The position numbers were made by a program, and so were the translations under genes. The notes beneath the pieces are model-generated. The model was not told the DNA's origin and did no database searches. It saw only the letters and a program-made list of their open reading frames with translations. From an uncultured Lachnospiraceae bacterium (GTDB taxonomy: Bacteria > Bacillota > Clostridia > Lachnospirales > Lachnospiraceae), in the NCBI GenBank assembly GCA_902803635.1, contig CADCQU010000199.1:1-6209 (forward strand): a stretch of 6,209 bases of DNA. The letters run 5' to 3'. This document shows, piece by piece, positions 1 to 6,105 of this stretch; the first letter of the stretch is position 1; each line of letters starts with the position of its first letter.

Positions 1-17
1 AATTATACCAAAAAAAG

Positions 18-62
18 GAGAACGCTTCCATGGCTTTACGCCTGAAAGCGTTCTCTTTTTTT
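18..62 (+). terminator. Intrinsic terminator, probably bidirectional
   Basis: A perfect 10-bp inverted repeat (GAGAACGCTT at 18-27, AAGCGTTCTC at 46-55) is followed directly by seven T residues at 56-62. An A-run at 9-16 precedes the left arm, so the same hairpin would also have a U-tract when read leftward. The loop is about 18 nt. It most likely ends a transcript entering from outside the left edge and insulates the CARF-HEPN gene downstream. The gene it serves is not in the window. Confidence 0.85.
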
Positions 63-91
63 GGGGGACTTTTTTCACAGCCCCTTTAAAA

Positions 92-107
92 TTTCCACTT
101 TTTGTGT
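92..107 (+). repeat. 16-nt direct repeat, left copy
   Basis: The sequence TTTCCACTTTTTGTGT is identical to 2114-2129 and in the same orientation. Both copies are preceded by an A-run (88-91 here, 2109-2112 at the other copy), and similarity fades within a few bases on the right. The two copies bracket the decayed CARF-HEPN and reverse transcriptase block. They could be the ends of related insertion sequences or the remains of a recombination target. I cannot assign a family from the sequence alone. Confidence 0.6.
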
Positions 108-289
108 ACCTGATTTTCTCTTGGAAATCTGGTACGATGGTTGCGGATGGAATTCCAATGGATGTGAGAAATGCTTGTGAGCGGGTTGCTGAACTGCTGC
201 ATGGCGTTCAAGTACAATTGCACCATTTTTGTTGGAATTCCGTGGGTGTTTGTATCCGCAGAAATCTTTTCAAAAAAGGAGGAAAATGT

Positions 290-1846
290 ATGAGCGGAAA
301 GTTGCAGGAGATGACGGAGCAGTGGATGCGCATGGGGCGGCAGACACGGGAACAGTGGGCGGCGGCCGAGGAGTTCTATGAGAGGGAGCTTCTGCATCTG
401 GTTGCGGAGGATTATGTTCGGCGGAACAAGGAGAAGGTTTTTGAGGACGTGGAGTACCTGGTGATGTCGGTGGGGACGTCGATTGAGCCGCTGGTGCTCA
501 ACATCAGCCTTTTCCAGCCGAAGAAGGTGCTGTTCCTCTGCACGACGCGGACGGAGGTACTTCTCGACAAGATTGTCGAGCACTGTGCGCTCAGCCCCAG
601 CACGTTCAAGAAGGAGATCGTGGACAGCACGAAGCCGACGGACATTTACCGGGAAATCAAGAACGGATACCTCGCATGAGGGAAGCCGGAGAAGATTTAC
701 ATCGATTTCACGGGTGGGACGAAGGCGATGTCGGCGGCAGCAGCCCTTGCGGGCGCGATGATCCGCGTGGAGCTTGTCTACGTCGGGACGACGAACTATC
801 TGACAGGGATGCGGAAGCCCGAGCCGGGGACGGAGACGCTGTATTTCATCGACAACCCGGTCACGGTGTTCGGCGACCTTGAAATCGAGAAGGCGATGGC
901 ATTTTTCGACGAGGGGAATTACACGGGCGCGAAGGAGAAGCTCGCAGTGCTGCGCAAGGAAGTACCAGAACCGGACATTCGTCAGTAGCTCGAATTTGCC
1001 GAGAGCCTGGCAAATGCCTACGAGGCTTGGGATTCGCTGGATTTCGTTGCGGCTGAGGCGAAAATGTCCGAGTTAAATACCGCGCTTCGGCGGGACGCAC
1101 GTACCCATGAAAACTTCCTTCTTATGGACTTCCGGACGCATTTGTCAGAGCAAGGCAGGATTCTGGGACATCTCCGGACAATTCCGGAAAAGACCCATGA
1201 GGGGCGGCAAATGGAGATTCTGAAGGACGGAAGCCTTATGGCGGAGCTTATTTTCACGATGTGGCAGAACGCCTCGATTCGTGAACGGCAGGCGAAGTAC
1301 GATATGGCATCGCTCCTTCTCTACCGCGTGCTGGAGATGATCATGCAGAAACGGTTGGCGGACTACAATTTATATGCATCTCAGGTACACTATGAGGAGC
1401 TTGATATGAGCAAGGTGAAGGACGTGACGGTGCATTCCCGCGAAGACCTCTGCCGCAACATGAACGAGGCGCGAAGGGGCGTGTTCCGGACGACGAGGGA
1501 CCGTGATCTGCCGGATCCGGTGAGTCTTCTTGATGGGTATATGCTGCTATTTGCGTTGGGGGACGAAATTAGCCAGTCCGCTTCGGAGCATCGGCCCTAT
1601 GATTTCCTGAAACGCCTTCGCTCGATGGTGTATTTGCGGAACAATAGCATTTTCGCGCACGGGCTGGGGCCGGTCGGGCAGGAGGACTATGAAAAGTTCC
1701 GGACATTTGTCTTGGAAGTGCTAACCAAACACTGCCGGTTGGAGGAAATCCAAATTGTGGACTACCAGAACCGGATCCGCTGGATTGCGCCCAGGGAATC
1801 CAGATATTTCGCAAATCTCGTGAAAGCTTCGGGAGCACCGCTATGA
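290..1846 (+). pseudogene. CARF-HEPN ribonuclease of type III CRISPR (Csm6/Csx1-like, TIGR02710-like), broken by two in-frame stops
   Basis: One reading frame runs from ATG 290 to TGA 1844-1846 (519 codons including the stop). It is interrupted by TGA at codon 130 (677-679) and TAG at codon 233 (986-988). The start is supported by AGGAGG at 277-282, seven bases upstream. The N-terminal CARF domain shows SVGTSIEPL (residues 60-68) and the hallmark DFTGGTKAM (about 139-147). A helical linker follows at about 195-280. The C-terminal HEPN domain carries LRNNSIFAHG, an R-x6-H motif with Arg450 and His457. Family knowledge: such proteins bind cyclic oligoadenylate made by Cas10 through CARF, which activates HEPN to cut RNA during antiviral defence. 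Both stops are one transition away from sense (TGG to TGA, CAG to TAG), and the frame is otherwise clean. I infer recent inactivation, although a base-call error or stop readthrough is possible. The open pieces are 290-679, 728-988 and 1064-1846. No cas10 or CRISPR array is in the window. Confidence 0.85.
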
Positions 1847-2090
1847 GTGCCTTCCGGTGAAAACGGTTACCCTGTACAAGGGAGAGAAGGCGAGGGATAT
1901 CGCGCTTTACTCTATGCGCGACAAGGTGGTGCAACAGTCTATGGCAAATGAGCTGACGAAAATCTTTGATCCCCTGCTCTCAAAGGCTGCATTTGCCTAT
2001 CGGCCGAACAAATCCGCACTGGATGCAGTAGGGGTGATAGAGGCAAATGTGAAGAGCGGGCGGTTTTCGCATTTTCTGGAGGATAGAGAT
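1824..2090 (+). pseudogene. Internal fragment of a reverse transcriptase (group II intron or RT-Cas1 type)
   Basis: This frame encodes the early blocks of a group II-type reverse transcriptase: CLPVKTVTLYKG, then ARDIALYSMRDKVVQQ, a segment like IFDPLLSKAAFAYRPNKSA, and KSGRFSHFLE. These match the usual order of a template-entry region, an R-D-x-V-Q-Q block and a Y-x-F/Y-R-P-x-x-S-A block. Homology stops near 2085, just before the first catalytic aspartate block, so the YxDD active site and everything after it are missing. The N-terminus is also missing, and the frame is closed by TGA at 1821-1823. The only initiation codon is GTG 1857, with no ribosome binding site, and the open frame runs on to TAA 2160-2162 through unrelated sequence. 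Because it abuts a type III CRISPR nuclease, an RT-Cas1 adaptation gene is the more attractive source. A group II intron maturase cannot be excluded. It has no expected activity. Confidence 0.75.
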
Positions 2091-2113
2091 TTGATGCGTT
2101 TTCCGCAGAAAAC

Positions 2114-2129
2114 TTTCCACTTTTTGTGT
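2114..2129 (+). repeat. 16-nt direct repeat, right copy
   Basis: The sequence is identical to 92-107 and in the same orientation. It lies about 25 bases after reverse transcriptase homology ends, so it sits at or near the breakpoint of that gene. This position suggests that an insertion-sequence end or recombination event cut the RT gene. Confidence 0.6.
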
Positions 2130-2131
2130 CC

Positions 2132-2160
2132 TTGTGCCATGTTTTCTGATGAGATACAAT
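2132..2160 (+). promoter_or_regulatory. Candidate promoter for clpP-virD4
   Basis: TTGTGC at 2132-2137 and TACAAT at 2155-2160 are separated by exactly 17 bases. The -10 box matches five of six consensus positions, but the -35 box matches only its TTG. Transcription would begin near 2167 and give a leader of about 190 nt before clpP. It lies immediately downstream of the right 16-nt repeat, so it could be part of an element end. The call rests on pattern only. Confidence 0.4.
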
Positions 2161-2162
2161 AA

Positions 2163-2353
2163 ACGGGCAGTGAGGACGGCACCTTGAAAACTGAAGATAG
2201 AGTGTCTCTGGAGTAGAGGTGCTCGGTGGATCTTGTGAAAGCTGGTCCGAAGGAGAAGTGCCAGTGTGGGAAAGGAGGGGAAGCACTGGCGCGGAAGAAG
2301 GCTACGCAGGATGGAGGCGCGGTGTCGTCGGAATGAAAAGGAGGGGGCATTAA
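2163..2353 (+). other. Purine-rich untranslated leader upstream of clpP
   Basis: No convincing gene is present. The stretch holds CACCTTGAAAACTGAA at about 2180-2195. It also has a 7-bp inverted repeat (GCCAGTG 2260-2266, CACTGGC 2284-2290) with no T-run, and four Shine-Dalgarno-like runs: AAGGAG near 2250, AAAGGAGGGG 2271-2280, a GGAGG-like run near 2312-2317, and AAAAGGAGGG 2336-2345. Only the last is placed to serve a gene, nine bases before the clpP ATG. A GTG-started 44-codon frame (2219-2353) ends flush with that ATG but has no good ribosome binding site. It reads as a Gly/Arg/Glu/Trp-rich product of purine-rich DNA, so I do not call it. Confidence 0.45.
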
Positions 2354-2941
2354 ATGAACGCGACATTTGTTGAAACGGAAAGCTATCAGGGAAGCCAGCA
2401 GATCAGCCTGGATGCTCGTTTTCTCAAGCAGAGGAAGCTGTTCCTGCTTGGGGAAATCAACGAGGACTCCACGATGGAACTGATAAAAAAGCTTCTGTAC
2501 CTGGAGAACGAGCCGTCTGACGAGCCGATCAAGCTCTATATCAACAGCCCTGGCGGAGAAATCCGGAACGGCCTCTTGCTCTATGATGTGCTGCATGCCA
2601 TGACGAAGACAGTCGACATCTATTGCATGGGGATGGCAGCGAGTATGGCTGCGGTGCTTCTGGCCTCCGGCAGGAAGGGGCATCGGCATATCCTGCCGCA
2701 CTCAAGTACAATGATCCATGAACCGCTCCTTGCGAGAGGGGGTGGAGGCTCGGCCACGTCCATCGCCCGCCTGTCGGAGTCCATCATGGAGACAAAGCGC
2801 ATGGTCAACGAGCTTCTTGCAAGGCACGTCGGAAAGACGCTAGAGGAAATCGACAAGGCCACTTCGTTTGACAATTACATGAGCGCCGAGGAGAGCGTGG
2901 CGTTCGGCATCTGCGATGACATCACAACGGCGGTCTTTTAA
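2354..2941 (+). CDS. clpP: ClpP-type ATP-dependent serine protease subunit carried by a mobile element
   Basis: The 195-residue length is normal for ClpP. The catalytic triad is visible: Ser97 in GMAASMA, His122 in MIHEP, and Asp173 in SFDNYMSAEE. The YINSPGG loop (62-68), which helps form the oxyanion hole, is also present. ClpP assembles into a cytoplasmic tetradecameric chamber that degrades proteins delivered by an AAA+ unfoldase such as ClpX, ClpC or ClpA. No unfoldase gene is in the window, so a host one would be needed. The start is supported by AGGAGG at 2339-2344. The N-terminal segment (MNATFVETES) and the glycine-rich run at 129-132 look unlike typical housekeeping ClpP, as does Glu where MIHQP is usual, which suggests a divergent paralogue. 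It lies 113 bases upstream of the virD4-like gene in the same direction, so a joint transcript is likely. A role in turnover of transfer or host regulatory proteins is inference. Confidence 0.93.
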   Translation: MNATFVETESYQGSQQISLDARFLKQRKLFLLGEINEDSTMELIKKLLYLENEPSDEPIKLYINSPGGEIRNGLLLYDVLHAMTKTVDIYCMGMAASMAAVLLASGRKGHRHILPHSSTMIHEPLLARGGGGSATSIARLSESIMETKRMVNELLARHVGKTLEEIDKATSFDNYMSAEESVAFGICDDITTAVF

Positions 2942-2950
2942 GTTCGACTT

Positions 2951-3008
2951 TCCCCGCAAACATTTTGATGTGTGGAAGCAAACGCACAAATCGAAATGTT
3001 TGCGGGGA
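2951..3008. promoter_or_regulatory. Long hairpin / inverted repeat between clpP and virD4
   Basis: CCCCGCAAACATTT (2952-2965) and AAATGTTTGCGGGG (2994-3007) form a perfect 14-bp stem, extended to 15 by T2951-A3008. Pairing continues inward: T2966-G2993 wobble, G2967-C2992, A2968-T2991, T2969-A2990. After a two-base bulge, GTGTG (2970-2974) pairs with CGCAC (2983-2987), closing an 8-nt loop. No T-run follows, so it is not a standard intrinsic terminator. It could adjust expression or mRNA stability between the two genes, bind a protein, or be part of a transfer origin. The sequence does not decide between these. Confidence 0.7.
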
Positions 3009-3054
3009 GGGCGGGCGTAGACAAAAAGGCTTTGGTTAGAAAAGGAGGGCTACT

Positions 3055-4344
3055 ATGAACATCGAGAAGATTCAGGAAAACTCTATGATCCTTGCGCGGA
3101 ATCAATACTTCGACATGGACTGCTACAAGACGCAGATGAATAACAACGTGCTGGTGGTCGGCACGTCCGGTGCGGGGAAGACCCGCAGCATCGTGTCTCC
3201 GAACATCCTGCAGGCGACCGGGAGCTACATTGTCGTGGACCCGAAGGGGAACCTGTACGGGAAGTACAACAGGTACCTTCGGTCGAAGGGGTATGATGTC
3301 CGCAAGCTCAATTTTGCGGATCCCGGAGATCCGCAGTCCTGCTCGTACAATTTCTTTAAGTACATTAGGAGTGAGCAGGATGTTCTGAAGATTGCCCATA
3401 TGCTGGTCAAAGCTGACAAGAGCAGCCAGGAGTACTCGTACAAGATCGATCCGTTCTGGGATGAGAGCTCCGAGCTTTTACTGGTTTCCCTGATTGGATA
3501 CTTGCATAAGCACGCGCATTTCAGGAACCGCACATTGCAGGATATTCTGCGCCTGGTGCAGCTTTGCAGTGTGCAGGAGGGATACATCGATCAGAGGGTC
3601 CCGCTTGACTACATCTTTGAAGATATCGGGAGAATCAATCCGGACGATTTTGCCGTTCGCTCGTATAAGCGGTTTCGTCAGGCGGAGAATCGGACGCTGC
3701 AGAACATTTTAATCTCGCTTTCCGCCAAGCTGGCTTCCTTCGATACGAAGGAAATTCGGAAGCTACTTGAGAAGAACACTGTCCCCATCTCGGAAATGGG
3801 GAAGCAGAAGATGGCGCTTTTCGTGGTCGTTTCGGACACGGATCGCTGTATGGATACGATAGTGAACCTCTTCTTCACCCAGGCCATGAATGAGCTATGC
3901 CGGGTTGCAGACAGTCTTCCTGAGCAGAAGCTTCCGGTCGATGTCAGGTTTATCCTGGACGACTTCGCGACAAATGTCTGCATCGGAGAGTTTCCGAGAA
4001 TGATTGCGTCAATCCGGTCGCGCGGCATCTCCACGATGCTGATGATTCAGGCGGAGTCCCAGCTCACGCACGCGTACGGTGAGGACGGACGCACCATCAT
4101 TGGCAACTGCGACACGTACGTGTACCTGGGAGGCAACGACATAGGTACGGCAAGGAACGTCGCGGAGCGCGCAAATGTCCCGTACTATGAAATCCTGAAT
4201 ATGCCGTTGGGAACGAACTGGATCTTTCGCAGAGGCCAGCGTCCCGTCCACGCCTCCAATTTTTCCCTGGACGAATTCGCCAGGGAAAAGATGAAGCAGC
4301 TCGTGCCGGCTTTTCAAGAGAAGGGAAAAGCAATGGCCGGTTAA
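3055..4344 (+). CDS. virD4: VirD4/TraG-family type IV secretion coupling ATPase without membrane anchor
   Basis: Coupling proteins are hexameric ATPases that bring the relaxase-DNA complex to the type IV secretion channel during conjugation. The Walker A motif is GTSGAGKT (residues 36-43) and is followed by VDPKGNLY (61-68), a typical TraG/VirD4 block. The central all-helical region includes DPFWDESSELLL (132-143). Walker B is FILDDFA (299-305), followed by IRSRGIS (320-326), IQAESQL (331-337) and IIGNCDTYVYLGGND (348-362), all in family order. The usual N-terminal pair of transmembrane helices is absent: Walker A begins only about 35 residues in, and no hydrophobic segment precedes it. The 429-residue length is therefore short against the roughly 600 of common Firmicutes versions. 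The start has AAGGAGG at 3042-3048. No upstream frame restores a membrane segment, because hairpin DNA lies there. Membrane attachment may depend on a separate protein, or the protein may be a soluble variant. It marks this region as a conjugative element or plasmid. Confidence 0.92.
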   Translation: MNIEKIQENSMILARNQYFDMDCYKTQMNNNVLVVGTSGAGKTRSIVSPNILQATGSYIVVDPKGNLYGKYNRYLRSKGYDVRKLNFADPGDPQSCSYNFFKYIRSEQDVLKIAHMLVKADKSSQEYSYKIDPFWDESSELLLVSLIGYLHKHAHFRNRTLQDILRLVQLCSVQEGYIDQRVPLDYIFEDIGRINPDDFAVRSYKRFRQAENRTLQNILISLSAKLASFDTKEIRKLLEKNTVPISEMGKQKMALFVVVSDTDRCMDTIVNLFFTQAMNELCRVADSLPEQKLPVDVRFILDDFATNVCIGEFPRMIASIRSRGISTMLMIQAESQLTHAYGEDGRTIIGNCDTYVYLGGNDIGTARNVAERANVPYYEILNMPLGTNWIFRRGQRPVHASNFSLDEFAREKMKQLVPAFQEKGKAMAG

Positions 4345-4358
4345 TTGACAAAGATCAG

Positions 4359-4398
4359 CCCGTGCAGGAACGCGCTCTTTCCTGCACGGGTGGTTTCG
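4359..4398 (+). terminator. Probable terminator after virD4
   Basis: A perfect 12-bp stem (CCCGTGCAGGAA 4359-4370, TTCCTGCACGGG 4379-4390) with an 8-nt loop starts 14 bases after the virD4 stop. The following tract, TGGTTTC, is only weakly T-rich, so termination may be incomplete. Its position between the virD4 stop and the next promoter fits the end of the clpP-virD4 unit. Confidence 0.7.
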
Positions 4399-4425
4399 GG
4401 TTCAATTATGGATAGAAAAAACTTG

Positions 4426-4457
4426 TTGTCCGTATCCGTAAAGAGTACTAATATAAT
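4426..4457 (+). promoter_or_regulatory. Candidate promoter for the HTH protein gene
   Basis: A perfect TATAAT lies at 4452-4457 in an AT-rich patch. The -35 region is poor: TTGTCC at 4426-4431 would give a 20-base spacer, longer than the usual 17. A tandem hexamer, TCCGTATCCGTA (4429-4440), occupies the spacer. This arrangement suits a weak or regulated promoter, and the repeated hexamer may be a binding site. Transcription would start near 4464, about 50 bases before the ATG. Confidence 0.5.
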
Positions 4458-4512
4458 AGGAAGAAACCCATTCCCGTAGAATTGGCGTGTACGCAAGAGG
4501 AGAGGTGGAAGG

Positions 4513-6105
4513 ATGCAGGATAAGCAAAAAAAGAGGCTGTCGAGAGAAGAAATCATGCAAATGGCGCAAGCGGCTGTTCATGATGGTAAACACGGGAACC
4601 ATGCTGCATTTGCCAATGCGTTCCTGTCACTCATATGTACTCGGAAAAAACTGTTTGAAGAAAAAATCCTTTCCCTGTTTTCAGGACCATCTCCGGAGGC
4701 GGAAGGGCGGCGGGCGGTGCTGTCAAGAGACAAAGATTTGCAAATTATGAAGCCGGAGACTTGGCGGGATGAGAAGGTTTCCTACGATACGGCACCGCCG
4801 AAAGGTTTCTACTCGAAAAAATATGTTACGGAAGTCCTGAGAGGAGATACAAGGCATTCCCGTGAACTGCTTCTTCAGCTTTCAATCTGTATGGGCCTGT
4901 CCGTGGAGGAAGCCAATGACTTTCTTCTATCTGATGGGGAACCCATGCTGTATATCCTCCGTCCAGGCGATGCCGTGACCATGTTCTACCTCCAGAAGTT
5001 CCGCGAGGAGGAGAAGAACGGGTGCAGGCATTTGCCAAGTGAGAAGCTTAGAATCGTGAAGGCTTCGCTGAACCGGATTCTTTCGTTGCGGGACGGTGCG
5101 GGGGGAGAAGTACGGGACAGTCTGGGATTTCCAAAGAAACTGAGCCTTTCCATTGCTAAAGAGATGGAGGAGCTAAAAAAGCAGTACGAGAACCGTGAGG
5201 ACATTCGGAACGCAATCGATGACAAGGGGGACTTTGGGAGTACCACGTACTACCCCACGCGGCTCTTTCAGGAATTGCTGCTGCCGGAAAAGACATTTTC
5301 AGAATTCATGGATTTCGGGAAAATGGAAGATGGGAAGCTGATATTTGCCGAGAAATGCTATGGCTTCCTTCGAAAGTCGCTACAGTACGTGGAGGCCGCA
5401 GATCGATATGCGAAATATCAGCGACCCTCGATGGAAAAGCTCGTCATACAGAGGGACTTTTCCCTTTCTGAGAACCAGAGGAAGGCATCTCCAACCAGGG
5501 AGAAGACATTGAACGGCAAAATCCGGGAAGTGGACAGAATCATGTCCATGCGCTTGAATGGAGAGGGAGTTGAGCTTCCCCAAAAAGACACTGGGAGCTG
5601 GAGCACGACGGTGCACCTTCTAAATGGCAGAGAGATAAAAATCACGATGGGCGATGTAAAGAAAAATATTTACTTGTTTGAGCAAATGCCCAAAACTGTC
5701 CTTATGCAGTACGCAGTGGCTACGGGAAATGAGGAGGATCTGGGGGAATACCTTCGGCTTTCCGGGTATTGGACGGTGGACTGGACCCGTTGGGTTGAGA
5801 TGGGCGGGGAATGTCCGGACCCGCATGCTGTTCTTGACCGTACGGACTACCTGTACCTATATGCATTCGCCTGCCGCCGGCAGTATCTGGATGCCTGGAA
5901 GGAAGAGGCAAGAAAACAGGGGCGATTCGAGAAGTCTACCATCATGGCGGAATTGCGCCGGGAATTCCCGATGGCGGTGCTCTTGCTCTTGGTTGAAGAC
6001 GCTATTCTGCGGGAATTTGTCAATCAAAAGGAGAGAACTGCGGAGGAAAGGTCGAAGTTCGCCAGGGAGACGCTCATCTTCCTGCGCGACGGGGAAATTC
6101 GATAG
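4513..6105 (+). CDS. Uncharacterised 530-residue protein with an embedded XRE/Cro-like helix-turn-helix
   Basis: I do not recognise this protein as a named family. Residues about 99-150 (FYSKKYVTEVLRGD, SRELLLQLSICMGLS, EEANDFLLSDGE) have the spacing of an XRE/Cro-type helix-turn-helix, ending in the EAN-LL-GEP pattern common in Firmicutes versions. The rest is mostly charged and helical: a basic N-terminus with a helical stretch (10-57), a Lys/Glu-rich helix near 208-235, a long middle region, and a Trp-rich patch near 422-435 (SGYWTVDWTRWVEMGG). No signal peptide, transmembrane helix, nuclease motif or Walker motif is visible. The start ATG is preceded by AGAGGAG (4496-4502) and AGGTGG (4503-4508). 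The gene has its own promoter after the virD4 terminator, so it is probably a separate unit of the same mobile element. A DNA-binding regulator of transfer or a defence-type accessory protein are both possible. The stop is TAG 6103-6105. That it is a real gene is well supported, but its function is not known. Confidence 0.8.
   Translation: MQDKQKKRLSREEIMQMAQAAVHDGKHGNHAAFANAFLSLICTRKKLFEEKILSLFSGPSPEAEGRRAVLSRDKDLQIMKPETWRDEKVSYDTAPPKGFYSKKYVTEVLRGDTRHSRELLLQLSICMGLSVEEANDFLLSDGEPMLYILRPGDAVTMFYLQKFREEEKNGCRHLPSEKLRIVKASLNRILSLRDGAGGEVRDSLGFPKKLSLSIAKEMEELKKQYENREDIRNAIDDKGDFGSTTYYPTRLFQELLLPEKTFSEFMDFGKMEDGKLIFAEKCYGFLRKSLQYVEAADRYAKYQRPSMEKLVIQRDFSLSENQRKASPTREKTLNGKIREVDRIMSMRLNGEGVELPQKDTGSWSTTVHLLNGREIKITMGDVKKNIYLFEQMPKTVLMQYAVATGNEEDLGEYLRLSGYWTVDWTRWVEMGGECPDPHAVLDRTDYLYLYAFACRRQYLDAWKEEARKQGRFEKSTIMAELRREFPMAVLLLLVEDAILREFVNQKERTAEERSKFARETLIFLRDGEIR

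Noticed and set aside
190..218. Promoter for the CARF-HEPN gene from TACAAT at 213-218
   Set aside because: The only -35 sequence at proper spacing, TGAACT, is a poor match, so I could not support it.
149..241. Two GGAATTCC sites forming an apparent inverted repeat upstream of the nuclease gene
   Set aside because: Each core is self-palindromic, so any two copies look inverted, and the extra matching flank is only two bases.
104..289. In-frame N-terminal extension of the CARF-HEPN gene from GTG 104
   Set aside because: ATG 290 has an ideal AGGAGG seven bases upstream, and the extension encodes no recognisable CARF sequence and overlaps the 16-nt repeat.
677..679. TGA as selenocysteine or a reassigned Trp codon
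   Set aside because: TGA is the natural stop of the same frame at 1844-1846, a second stop of a different type (TAG) also interrupts the gene, and I see no selenocysteine insertion hairpin directly after the codon.
2219..2353. A 44-codon GTG-started frame ending exactly before the clpP ATG
   Set aside because: It has no proper ribosome binding site, its composition follows the purine-rich DNA, and it has no recognisable motif. The flush end is probably chance.
1997..2701. Long minus-strand open frame covering the RT end, the leader and part of clpP
   Set aside because: It is antisense to the clear ClpP catalytic region, has no ribosome binding site, and encodes a His/Pro/Arg-rich shadow sequence.
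4112..4123. Perfect 12-bp palindrome ACACGTACGTGT
   Set aside because: It lies inside the conserved CDTYVYLGG block of the coupling protein and is explained by coding for Thr-Tyr-Val.
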